34,736 bases of DNA from Oscillospiraceae bacterium (lineage in GTDB: Bacteria > Bacillota > Clostridia > Oscillospirales > Oscillospiraceae), in the NCBI GenBank assembly GCA_009783555.1, contig WRDH01000031.1, positions 1 through 34,736 of the forward strand. The letters run 5' to 3'. Positions 24,867-31,548 of this stretch are shown in pieces; the first letter of the stretch is position 1, and each line of letters opens with the position of its first letter. The position numbers and the translations under genes are program-made. The notes under the pieces were generated by a model. That model was given only the letters and a program-made list of their open reading frames with translations, made no database searches and was not told where the DNA came from.

Positions 24867-25597
24867 GTTTCTTCTCCTTTTATTGCTCCATTTAATGTTT
24901 GCCCTATACTTTCCCTAATGATTAAATTCGCATATCTGTCGTATGGTGTTTCTGACTTATTAATCAGTACGAGGTTGCTGCCACGATAATAATCAATGAT
25001 ACCTGCGGCGGGATATACATTCAATGATGTTCCGCCTACGATTAAAACTTCGGCTTCATGGATGGCTCTGGTTGCTTTTGAAATTACGTGCGGATCAAGA
25101 CCTTCTTCGAATAATACCACATCAGGTTTAATAATACCACCACACTTGCAGTGCGGTACGTTTTTAGACTCAAGAATTACCTCCATTAGGTAACAGTCGT
25201 TACACTCCATACATAGATTCCTATGAGCTGAACCGTGCAACTCTAATACGTTTTCACTTCCCGCCATTTTGTGTAAACCATCTACGTTCTGTGTAATAAC
25301 CGCCTTTAGTGTCCCTCTCTTTTCAAGCCGTACGAGAGCAATGTGAGCATTGTTCGGCTTTGCGTTGGAATAAAGCATTTTTTCCCTGTAAAAACGGAAA
25401 AATTCCTCTGTATTGGATATGAAAAAACTGTAAGAAAGAATCATCTCGGGCGGGTACGTGTATGATTTGCTATAAAGCCCGTCAGCACTGCGAAAATCGG
25501 GTATACCACTTTCCGTAGATACCCCCGCTCCGCCGAAGAAAACGATGTTGTCAAAAGAGTCTATTATATGTTTTAATTTCGCAATGTCAGCGCTCAC
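24863..25597 (-). CDS. Sir2 family NAD-dependent protein deacylase
   Basis: A sirtuin of 244 residues that removes acyl groups from lysines using NAD+. It has the NAD-binding GAGVSTESGIPDFR (23-36), TQNVDGLH (102-109), and the catalytic histidine in ELHGS (His121). A zinc ribbon is formed by CMEC (Cys129, 132) and CKC (Cys150, 152). GGTSLNVYPAAG is the late NAD motif. The start is GTG at 25597 with AAGGAG 9 nt upstream. The gene is the first of a two-gene unit with the Fe-S aldo/keto reductase, sharing ATGA, which links the deacylase to a redox enzyme. A clear promoter lies about 50 nt upstream. Confidence 0.94.
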   Translation of the reverse strand: MSADIAKLKHIIDSFDNIVFFGGAGVSTESGIPDFRSADGLYSKSYTYPPEMILSYSFFISNTEEFFRFYREKMLYSNAKPNNAHIALVRLEKRGTLKAVITQNVDGLHKMAGSENVLELHGSAHRNLCMECNDCYLMEVILESKNVPHCKCGGIIKPDVVLFEEGLDPHVISKATRAIHEAEVLIVGGTSLNVYPAAGIIDYYRGSNLVLINKSETPYDRYANLIIRESIGQTLNGAIKGEET

Positions 25598-25644
25598 AGC
25601 CAGATACTCCTTATTGTTCTTGTCGGCTCCTTTATTCTGCAGTT

Positions 25645-25673
25645 ATTATATGGCTATTTCGCAATAATCGCAA
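25645..25673 (-). promoter_or_regulatory. Promoter of the sirtuin-reductase operon
   Basis: On the minus strand TTGCGA (25673-25668) and TATAAT (25650-25645) are separated by 17 nt. Confidence 0.65.
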
Positions 25674-25750
25674 TACAATAATTACTTTTAGCGCGCTTGA
25701 TTACAGATCACACCCGTCATCACCTAGTGCGATTAGTTAAAAATCACTCT

Positions 25751-25807
25751 CGTCATTGCGAGCCACGTAGTGGCGCGGCAATCCACACCTTTGTACAAAC
25801 GCACAAA
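25751..25807. repeat. Family B palindromic repeat, copy 2
   Basis: CGTCATTGCGAG...GCGGCAATCCA with inner CCACGTAGTGG, followed by the conserved tail TTTGTACAAACGCACAAA (25790-25807). The tail is shared with copy 4 at 31461-31478 in reverse complement. It lies in the gap between the sirtuin promoter and the next minus-strand gene. Confidence 0.85.
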
Positions 25808-25868
25808 ACCAGATAAGTGCGAGAAATATCGTGTGGTTGTAATTCTTTCAATGTTGCAAATTCCCGTA

Positions 25869-26411
25869 TTATCTTGCCTCTAGTGAGATATCTGATATTG
25901 TAATTCCGGAATTTTGTGCCAGTTCAATGACCTTTTCGCGCGCAAGCAGTTCAAATAACTCTACAATGGCGGATGGCGGTATCGTCGACATTGTTTCATC
26001 GATAAACGGTTTTATTATTCTGATTGTTTCAGTCACGGTGTGATTATTGGTTTTGGTTCCTGTGGATTTCACCGATTCACTGATGACATCAGCAAGCTTT
26101 GCATAATCAATGCTTTCAATTGAAACCTTAACATCCATTATGCAATCCTCGCTTTCTTTATTATGTTCAAAGGCATTGCTCCCGACTCTCAGCCCGGAAA
26201 GTGTAACTCCATACTCTTCGGCAAAACCGAGAATTATTCGATGCAAGATAAAAGGATGCTTGATTATCCTCTTTATAACAAAAGTATTTAACGCAACTTT
26301 TGCTATGTCCGAAACAATGCCGGACAAAACCGTTTTAGGTTTTTCTGCACTTTGAATATGTGATAAAAGCTTATCGAAATTTATATGTTGAAGCTCAGAG
26401 CAAATAAACAT
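25869..26411 (-). CDS. Hypothetical protein, 180 aa
   Basis: Not recognised. The ATG at 26411 has AGGA 9 nt upstream and a strong promoter before that; a GTG at 26417 is too close to the AGGA. The protein is soluble, rich in Ile, Val and Ser, and has no cysteine-rich or nucleotide-binding motif. A helical N-terminal third (LSHIQSAEKPKT to RIILGFAEEYGV) precedes a central beta segment (CIMDVKVSIESIDYAKLADV) and a helical C-terminus. A well-formed promoter and ribosome site argue that it is a real gene. It is transcribed alone, divergent from sua5. Confidence 0.65.
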   Translation of the reverse strand: MFICSELQHINFDKLLSHIQSAEKPKTVLSGIVSDIAKVALNTFVIKRIIKHPFILHRIILGFAEEYGVTLSGLRVGSNAFEHNKESEDCIMDVKVSIESIDYAKLADVISESVKSTGTKTNNHTVTETIRIIKPFIDETMSTIPPSAIVELFELLAREKVIELAQNSGITISDISLEAR

Positions 26412-26440
26412 AGTCACTTATCCTAAATATTATGTCCAAT

Positions 26441-26468
26441 ATTATACCTTGCTTCCCCTTGAAGTCAA
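26441..26468 (-). promoter_or_regulatory. Promoter of the 180-aa hypothetical gene
   Basis: On the minus strand TTGACT (26468-26463) and TATAAT (26446-26441) are 16 nt apart; the start codon follows about 30 nt later. Confidence 0.6.
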
Positions 26469-26491
26469 CATCTTCTGTTAACTCGTGCTTC

Positions 26492-26521
26492 CACACATTC
26501 TCTTTACTACGGAAATGTGTG
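26492..26521. repeat. Inverted repeat CACACATT / AATGTGTG
   Basis: An 8-bp perfect inverted repeat with a 14-nt loop lies between the divergent 180-aa gene and sua5. It could be an operator or an RNA hairpin; nothing favours either. Confidence 0.35.
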
Positions 26522-26661
26522 TCGGTTCTAATTATAATCTCTGTAAAGTTGAAAACCAATCGGCTATGAGGCTTACGGCATCGACATCTCTGTCAGTATA
26601 TCTTGAAGTCAGTTCCGCTATGTGCTATGATTTCATCGAATAAACAGGTATTGGAGACATT

Positions 26662-27744
26662 GTGGATACAATCATTCTTAATGCAAGCGAATTAAAGAAC
26701 ATCAAGCTTTGCGCTGATGTTCTGAAAAGCGGTGGTTTAGTTGCGTTTCCTACGGAAACGGTCTATGGGCTTGGGGCAAACGCCTTAGACGAAATCGCTG
26801 TTTCAAGGATATTCACGACCAAAGGGCGTCAGGAAGATAATCCCTTGATTGTGCATGTCGCATCTATTGATGAGGTTGGTTCATTGGTAGACTCAACCCC
26901 GGAAGTGTTTTTGACGCTCGCTAAAGCCTTTTGGCCCGGAGCATTAACGCTTGTGATGAAAAAGAGTAAAATAATCCCGGATAATGTAACCGCAGGACTC
27001 AACACTATCGCAGTCCGTATGCCTAAGCACCCTGCGGCACTTGCCTTGATTCGAGCTTTTGGTTTTCCTGTAGCAGCACCCTCCGCTAACCCGTCAGGCA
27101 AACCCAGTCCGACCAAAGCGATACATGTTTTTAACGATATAAACGGTAAAATCCCATACATACTCGATGGCGGAGATTGCGAGGTAGGCGTAGAATCAAC
27201 AGTACTTGATATATCAGGAAACACTCCCCGAATATTACGTCCGGGCGGTGTGACATACAATGAGATTAAGAGTGTTCTCAGAGATATGGAAGTTGAAATT
27301 GCATCATCTTCAATGAAAATTACATCAGAGACACACGAAACATGCATAATAAACAAAAGTAACGGCACGGAATCTCCCAAGTCGCCGGGTATGAAATACC
27401 GCCACTACGCACCAAAAGCACCAATAACGGCAGTTATCGGCTCACCTGACAAAACTGCTAAGCACATATCCGACCAAATAAATAACTCAGGCGGCAAAGA
27501 CAACAGAACTGCAGCACTAATGTTTGATGAATATGCGCTATCTCATCCGAATGTCATAACCTTCGGCAAGAGTGATGAGTATGCATCTCAAGCTGCTCGC
27601 CTATTTGACGCTCTACGTGAGTTTGATAACATGGACATCACTTCTATATACGCTCAAGTACCGCAAGAAGAAGATTTGGGAAGTACAATTGCAAACAGAA
27701 TAATTAAAGCTGCAGGGGGAAATCTTGTGATACTGAAAATGTAA
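26662..27744 (+). CDS. Threonylcarbamoyl-AMP synthase, Sua5 type
   Basis: The enzyme makes threonylcarbamoyl-AMP from threonine, bicarbonate and ATP, the first step toward the t6A37 modification of ANN-decoding tRNAs. The GTG start at 26662 has GGAG about 6 nt upstream. The TsaC/YrdC domain covers about residues 10-200: AFPTETVYGLGANALD, TKGRQEDNPLIVHV, WPGALTLVMKKS, PVAAPSANPSGKPSPT and GVESTVLDISG. A linker with SPGMKYRHYAPKAP leads to the C-terminal Sua5 domain (about 250-360), which gates the active site in long-form enzymes. At 360 residues it is full length. The HD-domain gene follows after 65 nt containing a family A repeat. Confidence 0.95.
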   Translation: MDTIILNASELKNIKLCADVLKSGGLVAFPTETVYGLGANALDEIAVSRIFTTKGRQEDNPLIVHVASIDEVGSLVDSTPEVFLTLAKAFWPGALTLVMKKSKIIPDNVTAGLNTIAVRMPKHPAALALIRAFGFPVAAPSANPSGKPSPTKAIHVFNDINGKIPYILDGGDCEVGVESTVLDISGNTPRILRPGGVTYNEIKSVLRDMEVEIASSSMKITSETHETCIINKSNGTESPKSPGMKYRHYAPKAPITAVIGSPDKTAKHISDQINNSGGKDNRTAALMFDEYALSHPNVITFGKSDEYASQAARLFDALREFDNMDITSIYAQVPQEEDLGSTIANRIIKAAGGNLVILKM

Positions 27745-27756
27745 AGCCGTGAACCG

Positions 27757-27785
27757 GAAGACATGAACCGTCCCCTCGTCTTGAG
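27757..27785. repeat. Family A repeat, single unit
   Basis: GAAGACATGAACCGTCCCCTCGTCTTGAG lies between sua5 and the HD gene; the flanking AAGAC and GTCTT arms are complementary, as in the other copies. It ends just before the HD gene's ribosome site. Confidence 0.75.
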
Positions 27786-27809
27786 ACAAAGGAAAGGATA
27801 AAACAGACA

Positions 27810-28274
27810 ATGACAGACCGTCTTGAAATATTGCGAAATGACATTGACAGGTTGATTTATAAGAAGCAACCGGGATACAGCCGTTATTTCATAAATCATC
27901 TGTATGGGGTATCAAAATTTTGTGTGCTTATTGCGCTTAAACGTGGTTTAGATCCCGAAATAGCCGCAACATGCGGAATGCTGCATGATATTTATCAAGT
28001 AACAGATGGAACAACACAAGACCACGCTATTAGAGGCGCAGAAATTGCCGGCCAAATGCTAAAAGCAACAAAACAATACAGCGATGAAGAAATCAACGTC
28101 ATAACCGCCGCCATATCGGTGCACAACAAAAAAAGAAAAATCCACGGTCCTTACGAAGAATTGCTGAAGGACGCAGATGTTTTGGATCACTGTTTTTACA
28201 ATCCCGGATATTCGGTACTGGAAAAAGAAGTGGATCGTTATAATAGTCTGGTTGAGGAGTTTGGGTTGGAGTAA
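27810..28274 (+). CDS. HD-domain phosphohydrolase-like protein
   Basis: The protein has 154 residues and is a single HD domain. Conserved residues are His30 (YFINHLYGV), His59-Asp60 (CGMLHDIYQ), His72 (QDHAIRGAEIA), His105 (ISVHNKK) and Asp121/Asp123 (LKDADVLDH). This pattern matches metal-dependent phosphohydrolases of nucleotides. The substrate cannot be named; the small size fits the stand-alone HD proteins rather than GGDEF-linked or HD-GYP types. AGGAAAGGA precedes the ATG. The gene is probably cotranscribed with sua5 and converges on the restriction endonuclease gene. Confidence 0.88.
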   Translation: MTDRLEILRNDIDRLIYKKQPGYSRYFINHLYGVSKFCVLIALKRGLDPEIAATCGMLHDIYQVTDGTTQDHAIRGAEIAGQMLKATKQYSDEEINVITAAISVHNKKRKIHGPYEELLKDADVLDHCFYNPGYSVLEKEVDRYNSLVEEFGLE

Positions 28275-28275
28275 C

Positions 28276-28367
28276 AAGACATGGGGACGGTCCCTCTATC
28301 TTTATCCAAGGGATAAAGACAGACGAACCGTCCCCCTGTCTTGCGACGAACCGTCCCCTTGTCTTGT
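28276..28367. repeat. Family A compound palindromic repeat
   Basis: Three units: GGGGACGGTCCC (28284), CGAACCGTCCCCC (28325) and CGAACCGTCCCC (28348). The first is inverted relative to the other two, so GGGGACGGT pairs with ACCGTCCCC. Between them CTTTATCC and GGGATAAAG form an inner hairpin. Its place between two convergent genes would suit a bidirectional terminator. Confidence 0.85.
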
Positions 28368-28397
28368 GTAATTGTATAGCTGTTGCCGCAATCAACT

Positions 28398-29051
28398 TTA
28401 GGAGTCCATCTCATTCAACCCGCGAATAACTGTTTCGTACCACATATCCGGGTCTATTCTGTTTTCAAGGGCAAACATTTTTCGAGTTTCGTAAATTGCC
28501 CTCACAAACTCTTGAATATTTGCAAAGCATTCTGTTGGACGTTTATGAAAAGCGTAAGGGCGTATAGCATAAGGCTGCTCCTGTTTAACCTGTAATCCAA
28601 TAGGATACTTTTGCGCTCTTGATGTAAGCTCCCATAGGTTCTTTAAATAAACGTTGTTAATTCTAAACCCGTGCATTGTAGGCGTATATCCAAAGACTAA
28701 ATATTTAGCATGCAGTTTATTAGGATGTGTATACACTTCTCTATAAAATCCATCAAAGTTTGCTAAATCGAAAGCAGGGTTATTTGTATAATTCCAACAT
28801 TTAATCTCCATATCATGCTTGACACCGTTAATATTAGCAGTAAAGTCCGGAAAAACCTGAGAGCTTTCATTTGCTTCCAGCTCTAGTCCGTTATCTGATA
28901 ACCATTGGGGAATCCATTCCTGTACACAGTTGCCGATTATATCATTGGATTTACTTATCTTAGGAATACCTGCGATGGTTATCGTTATTACACCTAATTC
29001 GTTCTTAATATCTCTAACGGCTTTATCATAGAGTTCTTCCAATGAGTTCAT
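28398..29051 (-). CDS. Type II restriction endonuclease (PD-(D/E)xK)
   Basis: The protein has 217 residues and lies 35 nt after the 5-methylcytosine methyltransferase stop, in the same direction, as in a type II R-M operon. VFPDFTANINGVKHDMEIKC gives a PD-(D/E)xK core: Asp69, then Glu82 and Lys84. The N-terminus is helical (LEELYDKAVRDIKNELG) and the C-terminus has no named motif. It resembles the NgoBV/NlaIV group (GGNNCC) in size and core layout as far as I can recall, but I cannot confirm the specificity from sequence. Alternative: a restriction enzyme of another PD-(D/E)xK family. Confidence 0.8.
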   Translation of the reverse strand: MNSLEELYDKAVRDIKNELGVITITIAGIPKISKSNDIIGNCVQEWIPQWLSDNGLELEANESSQVFPDFTANINGVKHDMEIKCWNYTNNPAFDLANFDGFYREVYTHPNKLHAKYLVFGYTPTMHGFRINNVYLKNLWELTSRAQKYPIGLQVKQEQPYAIRPYAFHKRPTECFANIQEFVRAIYETRKMFALENRIDPDMWYETVIRGLNEMDS

Positions 29052-29086
29052 ACAAATACTCCAATCTCTGAAAAAGGTAGTCGTTT

Positions 29087-30385
29087 TCAGCTTACAAGCA
29101 ACTCTGAGCGAGTAATCGCTTTTAACAAGCTGTCTGCTACGAAAGTAACAACAGGCACTACAACAGTGTTTCCTAATAAGTCATAACCCAACTCTTTTTC
29201 AATCTCAAACTTGAAGCTTTCCGGATAGCCGAACAATCGCAAGCCCTCGCGCAATGATAGATTTCTTATTCCAATACCGTCAACGACATATATATGCTTC
29301 ATATCCATTGCCACAAGCGTAGGTGCACATTTATTAGGATCGAGTATTTTATTGACTTCAAAAGACATCTTACCCGTTACGATATTATAGCCTAGTGGCA
29401 ATGTTTCATCTTGCTTACGCCCATTTTCCACTTTCTTCTTTGGGTGTTCCATTTTAAGATATTTCTTCTCAACAAGATCAGCAAGCAACTTTTCAAGATT
29501 ATTATGGTCATAGAAAGAGCGGATATTTTCGAGAGTCAAAGGCATCCCGTCCATCCAGTCGATGCCATATTGCTCTGCCCATTTCTTTTTTCTACGTTCT
29601 TTTAGTATCTGATTAAGGAGGGTTTTTTGTTCTTCGCTGACTTTACCTTTTAGTTCAATATCCCAGCTATGAATATTGTCATATCCACCACGCTTATCTT
29701 TTATTGCTTTGCCATATAAATCATCGGTAGTATAATGGTTCAGCAACAATTTGACAAAATCGCTATCGGATGTTACCAGTCCTTTTTCAATTATTTCCCC
29801 AACAGATGAAGTTATCAGAGGCGGACTTTGGAGATTTGGAGAACTGTCTTTCGTACCAACAATATAGATGCGTTTCCGCTCTTGAGGCACACCAAAATTC
29901 TTTGCATCTAAAACCTTCCAAGAAATGTTGTAGCCTAATCCATTAAGACGGTCTAATATCGTTGTTAGTGTACGTCCGACCTTATCCTTTCTATCAACTC
30001 TGTCATGTGTAACAAGACCTTCGACATTTTCCAATATAAAACCCCTCGGCTTCTTCTCGCTGAGTATCCGCTCAATCTCAAAGAACAGTGTTCCTCGAGT
30101 GTCAAGAAACCCAAGTCTTCTTCCGGCTGACGAAAAAGCTTGACAGGGGAAACCGGCAAGTAAAAAATCAAAATCCGGGATTGAAGAAGACGAGATTTGA
30201 GTTATATCCCCGCTGACTTTTTCGTTCGGATGATTCTGTTGTAAAATTCTTATTGCATGAGGTTTAATCTCTGAAGTTAATACACAAGTTGTTTTGTATC
30301 CATGCTTTTTACAGGCAAGCTCAAAACCTTGCCTGATTCCACCGATACCTGCAAATAAATCTATGAACCTAATTGTGTCATCCAT
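29087..30385 (-). CDS. DNA (cytosine-5-)-methyltransferase
   Basis: The protein has 432 residues from the ATG at 30385, which has GAGG 6 nt upstream; in-frame codons further upstream are less well placed. C5-methyltransferase motifs occur in order: I IDLFAGIGGIRQGFE (8-22), IV GFPCQAFSSAG (catalytic Cys81), VI ENVEG (119-123), VIII QERKRIYIVG (168-177), IX/X RNLSLREGLRLFGYPESF and LLGNTVVVPVV (403-413). The target-recognition region lies at about 200-380 and is long. It protects host DNA from the nuclease encoded downstream. The promoter is well formed, and the gene is divergent from a 76-residue unknown gene. Confidence 0.95.
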   Translation of the reverse strand: MDDTIRFIDLFAGIGGIRQGFELACKKHGYKTTCVLTSEIKPHAIRILQQNHPNEKVSGDITQISSSSIPDFDFLLAGFPCQAFSSAGRRLGFLDTRGTLFFEIERILSEKKPRGFILENVEGLVTHDRVDRKDKVGRTLTTILDRLNGLGYNISWKVLDAKNFGVPQERKRIYIVGTKDSSPNLQSPPLITSSVGEIIEKGLVTSDSDFVKLLLNHYTTDDLYGKAIKDKRGGYDNIHSWDIELKGKVSEEQKTLLNQILKERRKKKWAEQYGIDWMDGMPLTLENIRSFYDHNNLEKLLADLVEKKYLKMEHPKKKVENGRKQDETLPLGYNIVTGKMSFEVNKILDPNKCAPTLVAMDMKHIYVVDGIGIRNLSLREGLRLFGYPESFKFEIEKELGYDLLGNTVVVPVVTFVADSLLKAITRSELLVS

Positions 30386-30427
30386 AGAAAACCTCATTAA
30401 TACACAATATATAGTAATCCTCTGAAT

Positions 30428-30457
30428 AATATAACACAATACCTATGCAGTAGTCAA
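30428..30457 (-). promoter_or_regulatory. Promoter of the restriction-modification genes
   Basis: On the minus strand TTGACT (30457-30452) and TATATT (30433-30428) are 18 nt apart, about 43 nt before the methyltransferase ATG. Confidence 0.55.
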
Positions 30458-30480
30458 CGTTAAGACATGTATAAATAATT

Positions 30481-30503
30481 ATTTCTACAACAAGTGTAGA
30501 AAT
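30481..30503. promoter_or_regulatory. Perfect 9-bp palindrome, possible operator
   Basis: ATTTCTACA and TGTAGAAAT are separated by ACAAG, between the methyltransferase promoter and the divergent small gene. No T-run follows on either strand, so an operator or RNA hairpin is likelier than a terminator. Confidence 0.4.
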
Positions 30504-30595
30504 TTCACCATAAAACCGGTTTGCATAAAGTAAAAGGGTAAATATTATGTTGATAACAAATCAAAAACAAAGAATTTTCACATGTTTTTCGTTTA

Positions 30596-30623
30596 TAGAC
30601 AAGATAGAACACACGGCTATAAT
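30596..30623 (+). promoter_or_regulatory. Promoter of the 76-aa gene
   Basis: TAGACA at 30596-30601 and TATAAT at 30618-30623 are 16 nt apart, about 38 nt before the start. Confidence 0.55.
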
Positions 30624-30661
30624 TATGGTAATCCCGATATAGGTTACGAGGAGGCATGAAC

Positions 30662-30892
30662 ATGGAGCTTAATAGTTTTATAAAGGAATTAGAAAAAGCA
30701 ATACTTGAGTATGGCAAAGACCATATTGATATATTTCTTGACTATGATGAAAATGGTTATGCTGTTATTTACGGGATGTATTGTAGCCGTAATAATAGCT
30801 TTAATGTTACCGGTACATACCTCGCAAGAATACTAAAATGTGATGCTAAGAGGTATGCAGACGGATTAGGTGTTGGATTAAGCTATACATAA
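30662..30892 (+). CDS. Small hypothetical protein, 76 aa
   Basis: Not recognised. The ATG at 30662 is preferred over 30656 because AGGAGG lies 7 nt before it but only 1 nt before the other. The protein is mixed helix and strand: a helical N-terminus (LNSFIKELEKAILEYG) followed by IDIFLDYDENGYAVIYGMY. It has no helix-turn-helix, so it does not look like a restriction-modification control protein. A promoter and strong ribosome site support it as real. It ends 2 nt before the stop of the convergent anti-sigma kinase gene. Confidence 0.65.
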   Translation: MELNSFIKELEKAILEYGKDHIDIFLDYDENGYAVIYGMYCSRNNSFNVTGTYLARILKCDAKRYADGLGVGLSYT

Positions 30893-30894
30893 GG

Positions 30895-31290
30895 TCATTT
30901 TACGGACTTGCGAATTGTCAGCAGGTTTTTACCGTCTTCATAGCGGTACTCCACGGAGTCCATAATCTTTTTTACCATAAAGATTCCGAGACCGCCGATT
31001 TCTCGTTCCTCTGCGCTAAGTGAGATGTCGGGATCGTCTTTTTCCAGAGGATTGTAGGGTTTACCCTTGTCCTCAAACTCAATAACGACTTCATCACCGA
31101 CGTTTATGCGTACTAACACATCTCCAACTTCCGGACTATAAGCATAATGCGCTATGTTGACGAAAATCTCCTCGACAGCGATTGTAAATTGAGTCTGTAG
31201 TTTCATAGGTAAAGCTTCAAGTTCATTCGCTATAAAATCCAAAACCGTATCAAGATTTTCTGTTTTTGCATCTATCGACAACTCTTTCAT
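30895..31290 (-). CDS. Anti-sigma regulatory factor, RsbW/SpoIIAB-like HATPase
   Basis: The protein has 131 residues and is a single GHKL (HATPase_c_2) domain. The ATG at 31290 follows AAAGGAA at 12 nt; a TTG at 31320 would add 10 residues. The Bergerat motifs are complete: N-box VEEIFVNIAHYAY (Glu40/41, Asn45), G1 FEDKGKPYNP (Asp74, Gly76) and G2 GGLGIFMVKKIMD (99-111). Such proteins phosphorylate STAS anti-sigma antagonists and bind a sigma factor in turn. No STAS or sigma gene is visible; they may lie outside. The neighbouring ABC ATPase carries a related but degenerate domain, and the two genes point the same way about 260 nt apart. Confidence 0.9.
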   Translation of the reverse strand: MKELSIDAKTENLDTVLDFIANELEALPMKLQTQFTIAVEEIFVNIAHYAYSPEVGDVLVRINVGDEVVIEFEDKGKPYNPLEKDDPDISLSAEEREIGGLGIFMVKKIMDSVEYRYEDGKNLLTIRKSVK

Positions 31291-31397
31291 AATAAAGACT
31301 ATTCCTTTCGTATTGCTCAAGACGTAAACTTAATAAAACAACGTACATTTCCACATTATTTACAGTACACACGGTATCTATAAATACTATCTCTCAT

Positions 31398-31518
31398 CAT
31401 TGCGAACCGTCCGCAGACGGTGTGGCAATCCATTTTTGTGGTATAATTAAGATATTTTGCTTTGTGCGTTTGCACAAATACATGGATCGCCACGTCGCTA
31501 TGCTCCTCGCGATGACGG
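31398..31518. repeat. Family B inverted pair, copies 3 and 4
   Basis: Copy 3 (31398-31432) and copy 4 (31483-31518) face each other. Copy 3 has core CCGTCCGCAGACGG. Copy 4 reads TGGATCGCC...CTCGCGATGACGG with the family tail TTTGTGCGTTTGCACAAA at 31461-31478. About 50 nt of AT-rich sequence separates the copies. The whole looks like a small non-coding element between the ABC ATPase and anti-sigma genes. Confidence 0.85.
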
Positions 31519-31548
31519 GTGTGTACAGCAACCCACATTACTATTAAA

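Noticed and set aside
28276-28367. CRISPR array
   Set aside because: Only three units, in mixed orientation, with uneven spacing; no cas genes. It belongs to the dispersed family A repeats.
30662-30892. Restriction-modification control (C) protein
   Set aside because: C proteins are helix-turn-helix regulators; this sequence shows no such motif.
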